Origin: Anaeramoeba flamelloides | Lineage: Eukaryota > Metamonada > Anaeramoebidae | Assembly (NCBI GenBank): GCA_027625915.1 | Contig: JANTQA010000021.1 | Coordinates: 558,001-622,000 of the forward strand | DNA: 64,000 bases | Direction of reading: 5' to 3' | The notes under the pieces: generated by a model | Databases searched by the model: none | Seen by the model: the letters and a program-made list of their open reading frames with translations, nothing else | Told to the model about the DNA's origin: nothing | Program-made: the position numbers and the translations under genes | Part shown: positions 12,287-23,900 of the stretch, one piece after another | Numbering within the stretch: the first letter of the stretch is position 1 | Layout of the letters: each line of letters begins with the position of its first letter

Positions 12287-15172
12287 TTAAAGAATTTCTG
12301 TTAATAGCATTGTTCCCAGTGATTGTATGATTGTATTTGCCATTAAATCTTCGACACCATATTTCAAATGTCTTTTTGGGTCTAATAGACCAACATTTTT
12401 AATTTTTTTATTCTCTTCCTGATTATTTTTCTTCTTTTTATCTTTTTCATCTTTTTTCTTATCGTTTGCATTTTTTTCATTATCTTTTTTCTTTTCTTCT
12501 TTTTTATTTTTGTTTTCCTCTTGCTCATTTTTTTCCTTTTCAATTTCCATTCCTTTTTCTTTTTCTTTTTTTAATTTGTCTTTCTCTTTTTCCATTCTTT
12601 TTTTAACTCTTTCTTTAATGATTTTTTCCTTTTCCTTTTCTTCTAATTCCTTTTCCTTTTCTTCCTTTTCTTTGTTTAATTTCAAATTATACTGTTTTGA
12701 AAGTTTTATCATTTCGTCAAGAGTTTCGCTATTCTTTTTTGAATGATTCTCAAAACTGGTAATATTTAATCCATCGATCCAACTTTTTTTCTCCAAGTTT
12801 AATAACATTTTTTGTTCGAATTCATTTTTTCGATAATTAATGGGCATAGAATAATAATATCTATTGAGTCCATGAACAAGTGCAACCATCGATGGTGGCT
12901 GAAGATCACCCAAATGTGAGGTTGTTTGCCTCGGTGCTTTACCAAAGCTAAATGCCTGTTGTGGAATCAATCTAAATGCATCAATAACAACTTTACCTTT
13001 AACAGATTGTACAGGATCAATAACAACAGCTACAGAACGTTTATTTAAAGTTTCAAATGATTGCTGTGTTTGCATATCAACACCGGATAACCATGGCCCA
13101 AATCCTTTTGATGAAGTTTTAAGATAAAATATAATGGTATTGTAATAATTTGATTATTTGGAAATTGAAATGTATATAATGTTATTCAATTATTAAATGA
13201 TATTATTAATTTTTAAAAAAATTTTTTTTTAATTTAAATATTTCGTGTTGTTTAACAGACTTTAACTTTTATATTCATTTTGAACATTCTAAATTCAACA
13301 TTTTTAATATTATTTTAATAAGATCATAACAAGGAAGAATTTCGATAATTTAAGATCATTTTCGTTAATTAATCATCGAAAAATCTGTGGTTTCACACTT
13401 AAATTTCCTTTCAGAAATTTAAGTAGAAGGTAACTAGGAGTTTAATTTATATTTCTTTGACTATAATAATAATAATAATAATAACAATAAACAGCAAGGA
13501 AGAATTTCTTTGAAAAATTTTTTGTTATAAGTGCATGAATCAAAATTTGATTTTTCATTTTTTAATATGTCCTTAATAAAATTAAGCACTATTTTTTTCT
13601 GATTAATATTTTTCGAAATTAAGAACATAACTTAATTCAATTAAACGCTGTGATAATTTTTTTTAGAATAAAAAACACTCTCAACCTTTGAATATCAAAA
13701 ATATTTTTTGGAATTATTGTGCACTTTTTTATTTTTTTTTGAAAAATTGGGGTTGAGAAAATCTTGAAATCAAAGAATAAGTTAATATATTAAATTAGAA
13801 TACTTTTCCAGAGAGTTTATCTTTTTAGTTTAACTTTTTTTTTATTTTACCATTTAAAACTAAAAAAAACATTTGAGGACCAAATTAGTGCCTTTTGTGA
13901 AAAGAAAATTCCCCATAATTTAGAATTTGTTTTTGTAAATGAGTTTAAACAAGAAAGTGTATATAAAAATATACATAATTTCAAGTTTGAATTCAATGTT
14001 TTTGGCAAAAAATGTTTTCAAGAAAAAGCTGAATTGAAACTTTATTTATTTTTATTTTATCATTTTGTTTTTTTAATTGTATAAATGGAAAGTATTTGAT
14101 CAGTTTTTCATTTTTAGTGTTTTTTGGGTCGTAGGGACATATTAATTCAAGATTTTAAAAAATAATTTTTGCTTGAGGTTGTACAAAGAATCTGTTTTTT
14201 TTAAACAATTTTTGAAGAATTTAAATTTTTGTTTTACCAGATGACTTTATAATTAGCATTTTTTGTAAATTCAATTTAAAAAAAATAAGAAAGTTAATTA
14301 CAATTCACTAATTTACAAGAAATAACAATTTTTTTTCATTTTTTCTTCTTTTGATTTTTTACTTTGTTTAACTCAATACTTTGTCTTTATTTTAGAATGC
14401 TATTTGTTGAAAAATAAATGGAACAAAATTTTCATTCAGCTTTCCAAAAAACAGATTTTTTAAATTCTTGTACAATTTCAAATTTTTTAAATTCGTAAAG
14501 AAGCTTAGACTATTAATTTTCTCTTTAGAAATGTAGACTCTGATATAGATTTATTTTAATTATTCGATTGGGATTGTTTGGGGAAAGCTGAATGAAAATT
14601 TTGATCTTTTTTATTTTACTATTAACAGTAATTTTCAAAGACATTGTTCTCAAAGAAAAAAACTCCAAAATTTGAGATTATCTCTGTTTTTTTTTAATAA
14701 AGTCTTGCACAAAAATTTTTGAAAGCCGAAAAATGTGTTTCAGTTTATTGAGTATTTGATAGATTCTTTTATTCACGTTAAGATCAGACTTTTTGAAATT
14801 TTCTCTTGGTACCTATTTGGGTTGGTACAAAATTTAATCTCAGATGTGCCTAAAAATAAAAAAAAAAAATTTAATTATCTAAAAACAAAAGATTAAAAAG
14901 TTCGAATAGTAAAAGGTCAAGTTATAAACAGTGTGTTACACCTTAAGAATAACAATTATAATCACATAAATAACAATTCTTTTAAGTATTTTGTTTTTTG
15001 GGCACAATTGTTGATGAGGAAGTTTGGAAATTAAAAAAAAACAAAGAAAAAAAATTCTCAAAAATAAATATATATTCAAGTCAACAAAGAAATATTTTAG
15101 AAACAATACATACAAGTTTGGTTGTAATTTGTTAAAGGAAAAAAAAATGTGTCATTTTGAGATTAAAAAAAG

Positions 15173-15209
<37 letters not shown>

Positions 15210-15757
15210 AAATACATACCAGGATGTGAATGATACCAACCAACAACATCTTCACCACGGCCAGTTTGTTTCAGCATTTCAATCATTTTTGTTTGAAAAA
15301 CATTATCATGGGTTTCTACAGAGGTTGTTGTACCAATTTGTGGTGAAGCAAAAACATCATCTACTCTGACAGTATATTCGTCTACAAATTTTCCAAGCAT
15401 TAACCCCATAACTTCCATTGGAATCTTTTTTTTTGGATCGTTTTTAAAAATTTGAAAATAAAAAAGAAAAAGATTAACAAAAAAATATTTATTTTCACTT
15501 GTGTCCAATGAACAAAAATTAACCAAAAAAACTTGATAAAAAACAAGATTTTTTTTCTTTTTGTTGATAGGTGAAATTTCAAGAAATAAAAAGAAAAAAA
15601 ATTGGCTTACACCCGAACGTCCATGTTTTAACATTTTTAATAATGCTAATGAAGAAACATAAATTGTTTCAGATGTGTCAACTTGTGGCATATCAATTCC
15701 TGAACCTTGTCCTTGTCCTTGTCCACCCAATCCTTGTAACATTGATGAAAAATCCAT
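12287..15757 (-). CDS. RPN11: 26S proteasome regulatory subunit Rpn11 (JAMM deubiquitinase)
   Basis: Three exons, 15757-15611, 15424-15220 and 13104-12287, encode 389 residues; introns are 186 and 2115 bp. Rpn11 is the zinc metalloprotease in the 19S lid that removes ubiquitin chains from substrates during degradation. Visible parts: a Gly/Gln-rich start; the core [16 protein letters not shown]; catalytic Glu53 in [10 protein letters not shown]; and the JAMM zinc site [14 protein letters not shown] with His114, His116, Ser124 and Asp127. After these come [15 protein letters not shown], then HGLNRYYYS and [15 protein letters not shown], and finally the C-terminal helix [15 protein letters not shown]. 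Two oddities stand out. The usual Cys of HPGFGCWLS is Pro121. About 90 residues of Lys/Glu repeats (roughly 261-353) sit between the MPN domain and the C-terminal helix, where human PSMD14 has about 20, which explains 389 versus 310 residues. The start is the only ATG that gives the conserved N-terminus. Identity is certain. Confidence 0.97.
13105..15219 (-). other. 2.1-kb intron of RPN11
   Basis: The donor GTATGT interrupts the codon for Gly118 inside the JAMM motif (CCTG|GTATGT) and the acceptor AAAAG|GATTTGG restores Pro-Gly-Phe. Phase 1. A run of about 40 A (a polypyrimidine tract on the coding strand) lies 10 bases inside the donor at 15164-15204. No gene is recognised inside; (TAA)n lies at 13463-13484. 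Confidence 0.9.
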
Positions 15758-16276
15758 TTTGTTTTAAAAAAAATACACAGAATTAATTTTTAGAAAAATA
15801 AGTGTAAAAAATGATAAAAAATGCTTCAAGATTAATGTATTTATAACTAAGAAAAAGAGTTTCCAGTGTTTGGTTGTTAAACACTTTTCATTCAGATTAA
15901 GATTGAAATATTTGTATTTCCAATAAATCCATAGTAAGATTATTTATCTTTAATGGAGTAGTATTTACCATGTATAAGTATATAATTGAATGTAAGTTGT
16001 TATTGACTTTAGATCACATTGTGATCAGAGTTCAGCTTTCTTCAAAAATTTAATTATTCAAATAGAATTAAATTTTTGATCTTTTCACTTACAAATTATG
16101 ATCCTTGTATTAGAAAAAAAACTTCAATGTATTTTTGAAAAAAATTATTATTTCTCAATAAATATAACACTGAACCTTCAATATTTAGACTCCAAAGTTG
16201 CAAAATATCTATTTTAAAATTTTTCTTACTTGATATTGAGTAATTGATAAACAAACTGAATTTAAACTATTTTTCT
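15758..16276. other. RPN11 upstream region
   Basis: About 520 bp of AT-rich sequence between the Rpn11 start and the transposon remnant. It should contain the RPN11 promoter, but I recognise no element. Confidence 0.5.
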
Positions 16277-16957
16277 AACAAAAGGGCACACCTCTCAAAT
16301 AGTAAATACCATTGAATTTGATTGTTAATAAGATAATTACTTATTGGTGATTTTCATTTTAATTATTCATTTTTTCATTTTTTGCTTTTTTTATTTTTGG
16401 ATATTGAAAAGTTGGAAAATGAAATAAGCAAGATCAGAAAAAACCAATTTGGAAATAATCTACCTGTGTATAAACTGAAACAGTTTAAGTTTGATTTTGA
16501 ATGAGTTAGAAATAGGAATTAAGAAAGACCATTATTGGATTGATGCATGGAACAAAGAAAAGAGAAATAAAGAAAAAACATTCCAACAAAATACCAGATG
16601 AATTGTGGCTTTATATTGAATATGAAACTTTAAAGAACAAAAGTTTGACATGTAAAGAATTATCAATAAAATGTTTAGAACTTTTTCCCAATTCGCCTTG
16701 TTCAAAGGTTTTTATTGGGTTTATAATTTTTTTCATTACAATTTACAAAACGAGATTTCTCATTTCAAATAAAAGGGCACACCAATTTTTAAAATATTGA
16801 ATTATAATTTTTATTGTTTAGTTTTAATGAGTTTTAAAGATTCAGTTGAGTGTTTTTTTATGTTTTAAAGCGTTTCTTAGATTTTAGAATGATACTACAA
16901 TTAATTTGATTCATTTATGAATAATTCTTAAAATTTTTTGTGCCCTTTTATTTGAAA
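16277..16957 (+). mobile_element. Tc1/mariner-like DNA transposon remnant with a nested MITE
   Basis: The motif AAAAGGGCACACC occurs at 16280-16292 and again at 16771-16783, and its inverse (TGTGCCCTTTTATTTGAAA) at 16939-16957. The 16763-16781 and 16939-16957 copies form a 19-bp perfect inverted repeat bounding a 195-bp MITE-like unit. Between the first and second copies lies an open frame from ATG 16543 (to about 16725 before it runs into the MITE) reading IPDELWLYIEYETLKNKSLT then CKELSIKCLELFP, a helix-turn-helix pattern like the DNA-binding N-terminus of Tc1/mariner transposases. No catalytic DDE region is present, so the element is incomplete. Superfamily assignment is tentative. Confidence 0.45.
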
Positions 16958-19904
16958 AAGAGTTTATTTTAAAAATAAAATAATTTACCAATAAATTCTT
17001 TTGATAAATTATTATCATTTTGGAAATTTATTGAAAATACAACAACTTCCAGAGAAAAGAAACAAAATTAATGATTCTTTGGGTTTTTATGTTTATGATT
17101 ATTGATTATATCTTGAAATTAGAAAATTATATATATAGTTATTTTGGAGGTTCTAAATTCGTTGGTTTTAAATACCGGAATAGTAATTTTTTGTGTATTT
17201 ACTCTTAGGTTGGGATAAGGAAAAAAAAAAAAAAGTTTTAAAAATGGCAATTTTTAATTCTAATTATTTGATAAAAAATTGTAATAATTTCTGATTAAAT
17301 AAGATTTATAATATATTTTTTTGAAATATTTGTACATGTAACATTAATCTCATTTACTGCCAATTACAATATTCTTTCATTATATACAAATCCATTGTGA
17401 TATAATCGAGCAAATTATTCAAAAATAAATTATTTGGAATAGTTATTTGCTTAACACATTTATTTAAAGATACAATTGGAATATTATTTGAATTAAATTC
17501 AATATTAGACAAAATTTGGAATTGAAAAGCTTAAATCGTTTACTTTTTAAATTGTAATGTAATAAATTTATTTAGGTTGGAAATTAGGAATATTCTCAAA
17601 AAAAAAAAAAAAAAAAAAAAAATGAGAAATAAGTATTCATTTTCATTTATTTCTACAACCTTCATAAAAGAATTTTTTGCAGTAATAAAAAGTACATTGT
17701 AACTTTCATTATTTTCAATATTATTTCTTGTTAAAATATTATAAGTTACACACAAATTAGTTTAACCCTACTGAACTTGTATCTTCTTTCAAACATTTTT
17801 TTCTTATTTGTGTATAAAATAGTAAATAATAATATTTTATTTTTAACTACATAAATACTCTGAAGAATTATTTATATTGAAAATAAGAGATAAAATAAAG
17901 AAATATATAGTGGTTATTTATCAATAATCTCATACTTTTAAAGATAACATGTATAATATGAAAAGAAAAAACAAAAAAGTAAAGAAACGATTAAAAAAAA
18001 CAAGGTTCAAGAGCCAACAAGATTAAAAAAGAAAAAAGAATCCACATTATAATAAAACAAAGAACATGAAAAATAAATAGTAGTCTCATATATAAAAAAA
18101 ACAAAATTAATCAAAAATATTGTACTAATAAAAAAATTAAAACTATGATGTAAAACAAAAGTTTTGGAAAATTTAAACAAAAAGCCTCTCAATTTAAATA
18201 AAGGTTAGAAAAGATATAAATATTTTAAAATAAACAATTTTCCAGTCTAAGGATATAGTTATAATGCACGAATTACATAATTTTAAAGCTTTTTAATCCG
18301 ATTAGATAAAAAAATTATTTTGGAAATTTGAAATGATTTTTTTACGTTTTTTTTTTTTACTTTTTTTTTTTGATTTTTTTTCGATTTTTTTGCAATTATT
18401 TTTTTTTATTGCAAGATCTAACATCACATAGTAAAATACATATGTTTTTATAATTCTACAGAAAGAATGAAAATGATTGTATGTGAAATAATATTTATTT
18501 CTTTTCGTGTTTTATTTATCTTCAATTGGAGATCAAAACGAACATTGTTGTATTTCATAATGGGTCTATAAAAAATTTCAGTTTTTGAATTTTTAACAAA
18601 AGATATTGATTCTTTTGTTTTATTACATATGAGTATCAACTATTTTTAGATGTGTATTATTCTACTAATTTTTTATTTGTTTTTCAAAGGTCAATTACTC
18701 TCATAAAAAAAATTTTTTTTAACATCTATATAACATTTTTATAATAAAATTTCATTTTACATGATGATTTTTTTATATTTTTTTTTGAAAAAAATTTCTT
18801 ATAATAGGCTTATAACAATTTAAACGTTTATAACACATTTTATAACAAATATTTGTGTTTTAAATTTTTTTTTGATAAAATTTTATAACATTTTAAACGT
18901 TTATAGCACCTTTATAATACATTTATTATATTTTTTAAAAACTTTTTTTATTAGGGTATAAAAAATAATTTAAATTAGTAAAAAATGTGTTGTGCCTCAG
19001 ACCGAAACAAATTTTAGTTCAAAAATAGAAAGAAATAATAAAACTTGTTAAAATAATAAAGTTATCCATTTTTGAGTATTTCCCAGACAAGGTTAAAAAA
19101 ATAAAATGTCTACAATTAATGTTTAATTAGCATATACTTTAGATCAATTTCTCACCACTTGCTTTCAATTTTCAATTTTGACAATTTTCAAATTGTGAAT
19201 TTTTTTTTTTAGTTTTAAGAATCACTTTTTACAATGATTATAAGAGTTTCTAATTATAAAAATTAGAAGAGTAGTGGGATAAATAAAATGTGTTAATTTA
19301 ATACAGATCAACATAGCAGCTTATACTAATTTTCAAAAAAAGTGAAAATTGAAAGAGTATGTTAAACATCTGACTCATCCAATTATAATTTTTTTAACAA
19401 AAAATAATAATAAAAAAATTTATTTGAAAATTTCTAGATCAAATTAATCAATTTTTTTGAGTTTCGTAATTTAAAGATGATTTTTGGAAATTATGTATGA
19501 GTGAAAATTTTTCAAAATTATTAAAAATAATGGTAGAATATATTCCATTTTTTTTTTATTTATTTTCCAGAAATTAATTGTAAAGATATTTATTTGTTTT
19601 TTTTTTTTTTGTTTGTTTTTGATTTTATTTTAATAATTAGTACTAAATACCCATTTTTAATAACAACTCTTAAAATTTTGCCTGATTATCCAAAATAAGC
19701 AAATAATAATTCCATCTTGGCACAATTTAAAACCTCACATATCGAGTATTATTATTAGAATATTTTTTTTTTAAATTCGCTAAAATAACGCAAGACATCT
19801 ACATATAAAATCTTTAGGACAATTCCTGAAAATTAAATATTTCTCTAATAGTGGTCATTTACCCCATTCCAAAAATTGAGAATCAATTCATAAAATAAAT
19901 TGAA
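16958..19904. other. AT-rich intergenic DNA downstream of the RCC1-BTB gene
   Basis: No gene is recognised. There is a poly-A run at 17600-17621 and an imperfect tandem duplication of about 85 bp at 18797-18925 (each unit holds TTTAAACGTTTATA), and many T runs. Confidence 0.6.
18797..18925. repeat. Imperfect tandem duplication, period about 85 bp
   Basis: Two units share ATAACA-TTTAAACGTTTATA followed by CAC-TTTATAA at 18808 and 18888. Non-coding. Confidence 0.55.
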
Positions 19905-20470
19905 AAAAAAAAAATATTATGTTATATTCAATAACAATTAATAACTACATATTATCAATAATTGACTTTTAAATCATAAAAAACTATAAAAACCTAATAT
20001 TTTAAAAATAAAAAATAATAAAGCCAAAAACTAAATAAAATTTTGATGACAATTTTTGAAATGAGTATAAGAAGTTTTTTTAATACTAAAATTTTTCTGT
20101 ATACTTTTAACAAGAAAATTTTTTACTGGTAATAAATATCTGCACTTAATAAAAAAATTAAATAATCTCAATTTTCTGAAAGGATTATTGGTATTCCCAA
20201 AGATTTTTATTTTCCATTTGATCATACATAAAAAAAAAGTCTCAAAAAAAAAAAAAAAAAAATAATGATGATCAGAACTTAAAAAATAAAAAGAAAAGAA
20301 AAAATGAAATAGAAGGAGAAAAACAAATATTTGAAAAAGAAAAAAATAGAAAAAGAAAGAAAAAAAAAAAGGTGACTAAATTAGAAAAAAATATTTTGAA
20401 AAGATGAACCCACTTTTAACTTTTTTTTGAAAGCTAACTATAAAAATTATTGATAATAGTAAAAAAGGAA
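19905..20470 (+). repeat. Dispersed repeat R2, copy 1
   Basis: Related to 42640-43260 and 50930-51510. Shared landmarks: TATTCAATAACAATTAAT, then AATTTTTGAAATGAG, then CTCAATTTTCTGAAAG with a GGTATTC block, an A-rich stretch, and ATTTTGAAAAGA. Non-coding. Confidence 0.6.
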
Positions 20471-20969
20471 AACAAAAATCTATGTTTTTAGCATAATTAT
20501 GTCAAAAAATTTGAAAAAAATCCGTTCTATTAAGTAAATCTAAAAAAATTTTTCAAAAAAACATGTGAAAGAAAGTCTAATAAATGTAATTTTTACTCAA
20601 ACTCATTTTTTATTTTAATTTTTTGGTGATAACTCAACTCTTGATACAAAAATACTAAATCAAGATCTTTTCAACAACTTCTTCGTTTTCTTTCTAATTT
20701 TAAAAGATAAAAAAATACAAAATAGGTTGTATATAAAATTTAATAACTCTTGGTAATATAGGATAGAGTCCAAAAAAAAAAAAAAAAAAAACACTATCTT
20801 AAAAATTCATCATGATACTTAATCTAATAAACAATTTAAAAACAAATAAACTTTGATTTTGTTTAATAATTCAAAATTTTAAAACTAAAAATTGTAATGA
20901 AAACAAAAAACAAAAACAAAATAAAAAAATAGAAAATTTGAGTTTTTCATTATTGAAAATCAATACTAT

Positions 20970-23900
20970 TTAATTTAGAGAATGTATAATTTTCCCTTCG
21001 AGATCAGAATATTTTGATAATTTCCATTTTTCTTTTAAAATACAGAGTTCTTGTTTAGTTTTCTCATTTATTTGAATATTTTTATCAAAATAATCCGTAT
21101 ATAAAAATTTAACAAAGATTTTTAAAGTTTCAAAGGAGCACAATTGCTTTTTAATTTCGTAATGGTTTATACTGTTATCTAAATCAAACTTTTCAGCAAA
21201 TTTTTCTGATCTAGCAACTAAAATTAGGCTATGTATTTTCAATTCTTTATTGTCTAATTGCAAAGTAAAATCTTTTTTCTGATCATCCATTTGATAAAGA
21301 GATAATAAATCTTGCTTTAAGCTTTGGATATTTTCAAGTTCAAATAAATTAACAATATTTTCATTTAATGCCTGTTCTTTATTTTTTCCTGTATATACCC
21401 AACCAATAAGTAATTTTATTTGATCATCTTTTAATTTGTCAAATTTTTCAAGAAAATTATTATCAATTTCTTTTAATTTGAGACGTAATTTCAATAATAA
21501 TTTATTAATTTTAAATTTATTTTTAAATTTTAAATCCATTAATTTATTCGAAGTCAACATTGAATAGAAATCTTTTACAAGCGCATCAAAATCCAGATTA
21601 AATATAAAGCTTGTTTCAGATCCACAAATCAATTTAATTGAAGAGAAAGGAGCAGATATAATATTTCTGAAATCTTCATTTTTTATTTTTGTCGGAACAA
21701 CTTGATTTTCAATTGTTACCATCTGTGAATCAGGCTGCAGCCCTAATTGGCCATCATTATTTGAGCCAAATACAAATATTTCATAACCATCTGTTAAAAC
21801 AAGCGAATGTTGGGATCCTACAGCTATCTGTAGAATGGTTTCTTCAGCTAGTGATGGAATAATTGTGAATTTTGTTCTTAATTTTTTTTCCATTGCACCA
21901 TTGAAGTGGATTTCACCACAAGAATAAACTTTTGAATCAAGTAACATTAAACTATGTTTTTGCCCGCAACAAATAGTACTAAATTTCTTTTTACGAAATT
22001 TCTTTAATTCTTTTGGTTTATTATATGACCTTTTAGAGCCTAGCCCCAATTGTCCCGACTTGCCTAGCCCACATGCAAATAACTTGTTTTTATTGTCTAG
22101 AAAAAAAAAATGATGGCTACGTGGGCCAGAATAGATCTTGGCAACATCTTTCCGAACTAAGGTTGGGGAAATTTGAATGGTATTATTCCCAACTCCTAAT
22201 TCACCCTATGGAATTATGTATAAATAATATGTATTAAATGTGTTTGTAAAGAGATTTAATTAATTTTTTTTTTTATAAATTTTAAATTGAATTTCGAATT
22301 ATTTTTTTGTTATAAATATATGAAAGATATTTCCAAAAAAGTTTGGATATTTTTTTTTTTTGCATTTCATCAAAAAAAAATCTATGTTAGTCGATGTATT
22401 CGTTAATTGACGATAACAAATTAATTTCAATATTAATACTGATTGAATCAATACCTATTGTATTGACTTCAAAATTATTTTCATTAAATATTTCCAAAAA
22501 ACGAAAAAAAAAAATAGCACATTTTTTGTAGAAAAACAATGTACCTGCTAATTTCTTTTAAAAAACTGGCAATATGGAAAGGGTACAAATAATTTTTTTT
22601 ACAATCAAACGCAGTGATAAGTTTTCAATTCTATTTCAAAATTTGTTGAAATTAAAAAAGTTTGGAAAAAGTTTTTTTTGATCAAAAAGAAAAAAATAAA
22701 CACCAATTTTCTCCCCTAAAAAATATCAGATAAAATCGAGATCAAAAAATTTAAAATATCTTTTATTTATGTAGTATCATATTAAACAAACAAATTGAAT
22801 TATTATTAAGAATCAATAAATGATTGTTAATAATTTTGTATATTTCAATAGTTTTGTGAGGATTTAATTTAATAAAGATATATGAAAATAAATTTGACAC
22901 TATTTTTTGGAAATAGTTTATATATAAATTTTTCTTCTGTCAAAGGTGCCAAAAAATTTTCCAAATATCAATTATTTTATATAATTGACATTTGAAGGAT
23001 AAATAAAAAATAAATTGAAGAATACATATCAAAGAATTGTTGATATTCTGAAGTAAATTTAATAAATATATTTTCATAAAAATTAAAAAACCCAAATTCT
23101 TTGTGTCCTATTGAGAAAAACAACAATGTTCGTTTTGAACTTCTACTGGTATTTGAATAAAAAATCAGAAATAAGCAGAATAATACACATCAAGAGAATA
23201 GTTGATATTCGTATGAAGTAAAACAAACCAAATGAATATATTTTCTTAAAAATTGAAAAAACACAAAATTCTTAAAGCCACCATTAAAAAAAACAACATT
23301 TTTCATTTTGAACTACAATTGAAGATCAAAGAAAATTCGAATAGAAATAAATATGATTTTTCTACAATCATTTTTACTGTTCCAATAGCATTCGAATAAC
23401 AAGTTTTTACTTAGTGACTCTAGATCTTGCAATAAAAAAAAAAAATCGAAAAACAATAATATATCAAAAAAAAATGTAAAAAAAAAAAGTAAAAATGTGC
23501 AAAAATGATTTCAATATTCAAATTTCCAAAATTAATTTTTTTTTTCTAATATCCATTCAAACTATTTAAATATATTTAATCAACCCAGAAAAACTGGACC
23601 CTTTTGACTGAAAAATAGTTTATATATAACCCAATTCCACAAAAAGATGAACACTTTAGAGAGATCTATGATGGGAATGTTTATAAACTCTTTTTCAGTC
23701 AAAGTGGTCCAGTTTTATTAAAGAAATAGAACATATTCTATGAGTTTAATATATTATTCTTCTCAAAATAAATTTTCAATTTTGAGATCAAAATCATTTT
23801 TTCTCATCTTTTAAAATTTATTCTGCTTTTTTTTTTTTTCTTTTTTATTCTTTTTAAAAAAGTTAATTTAAAAAAAAAAATGTTTGAAACTCCAAATCAA

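Noticed and set aside
12510-12746. Plus-strand open frame rich in Phe/Ser
   Set aside because: It is the antisense of the Lys/Glu repeat in Rpn11; the minus-strand protein is conserved.
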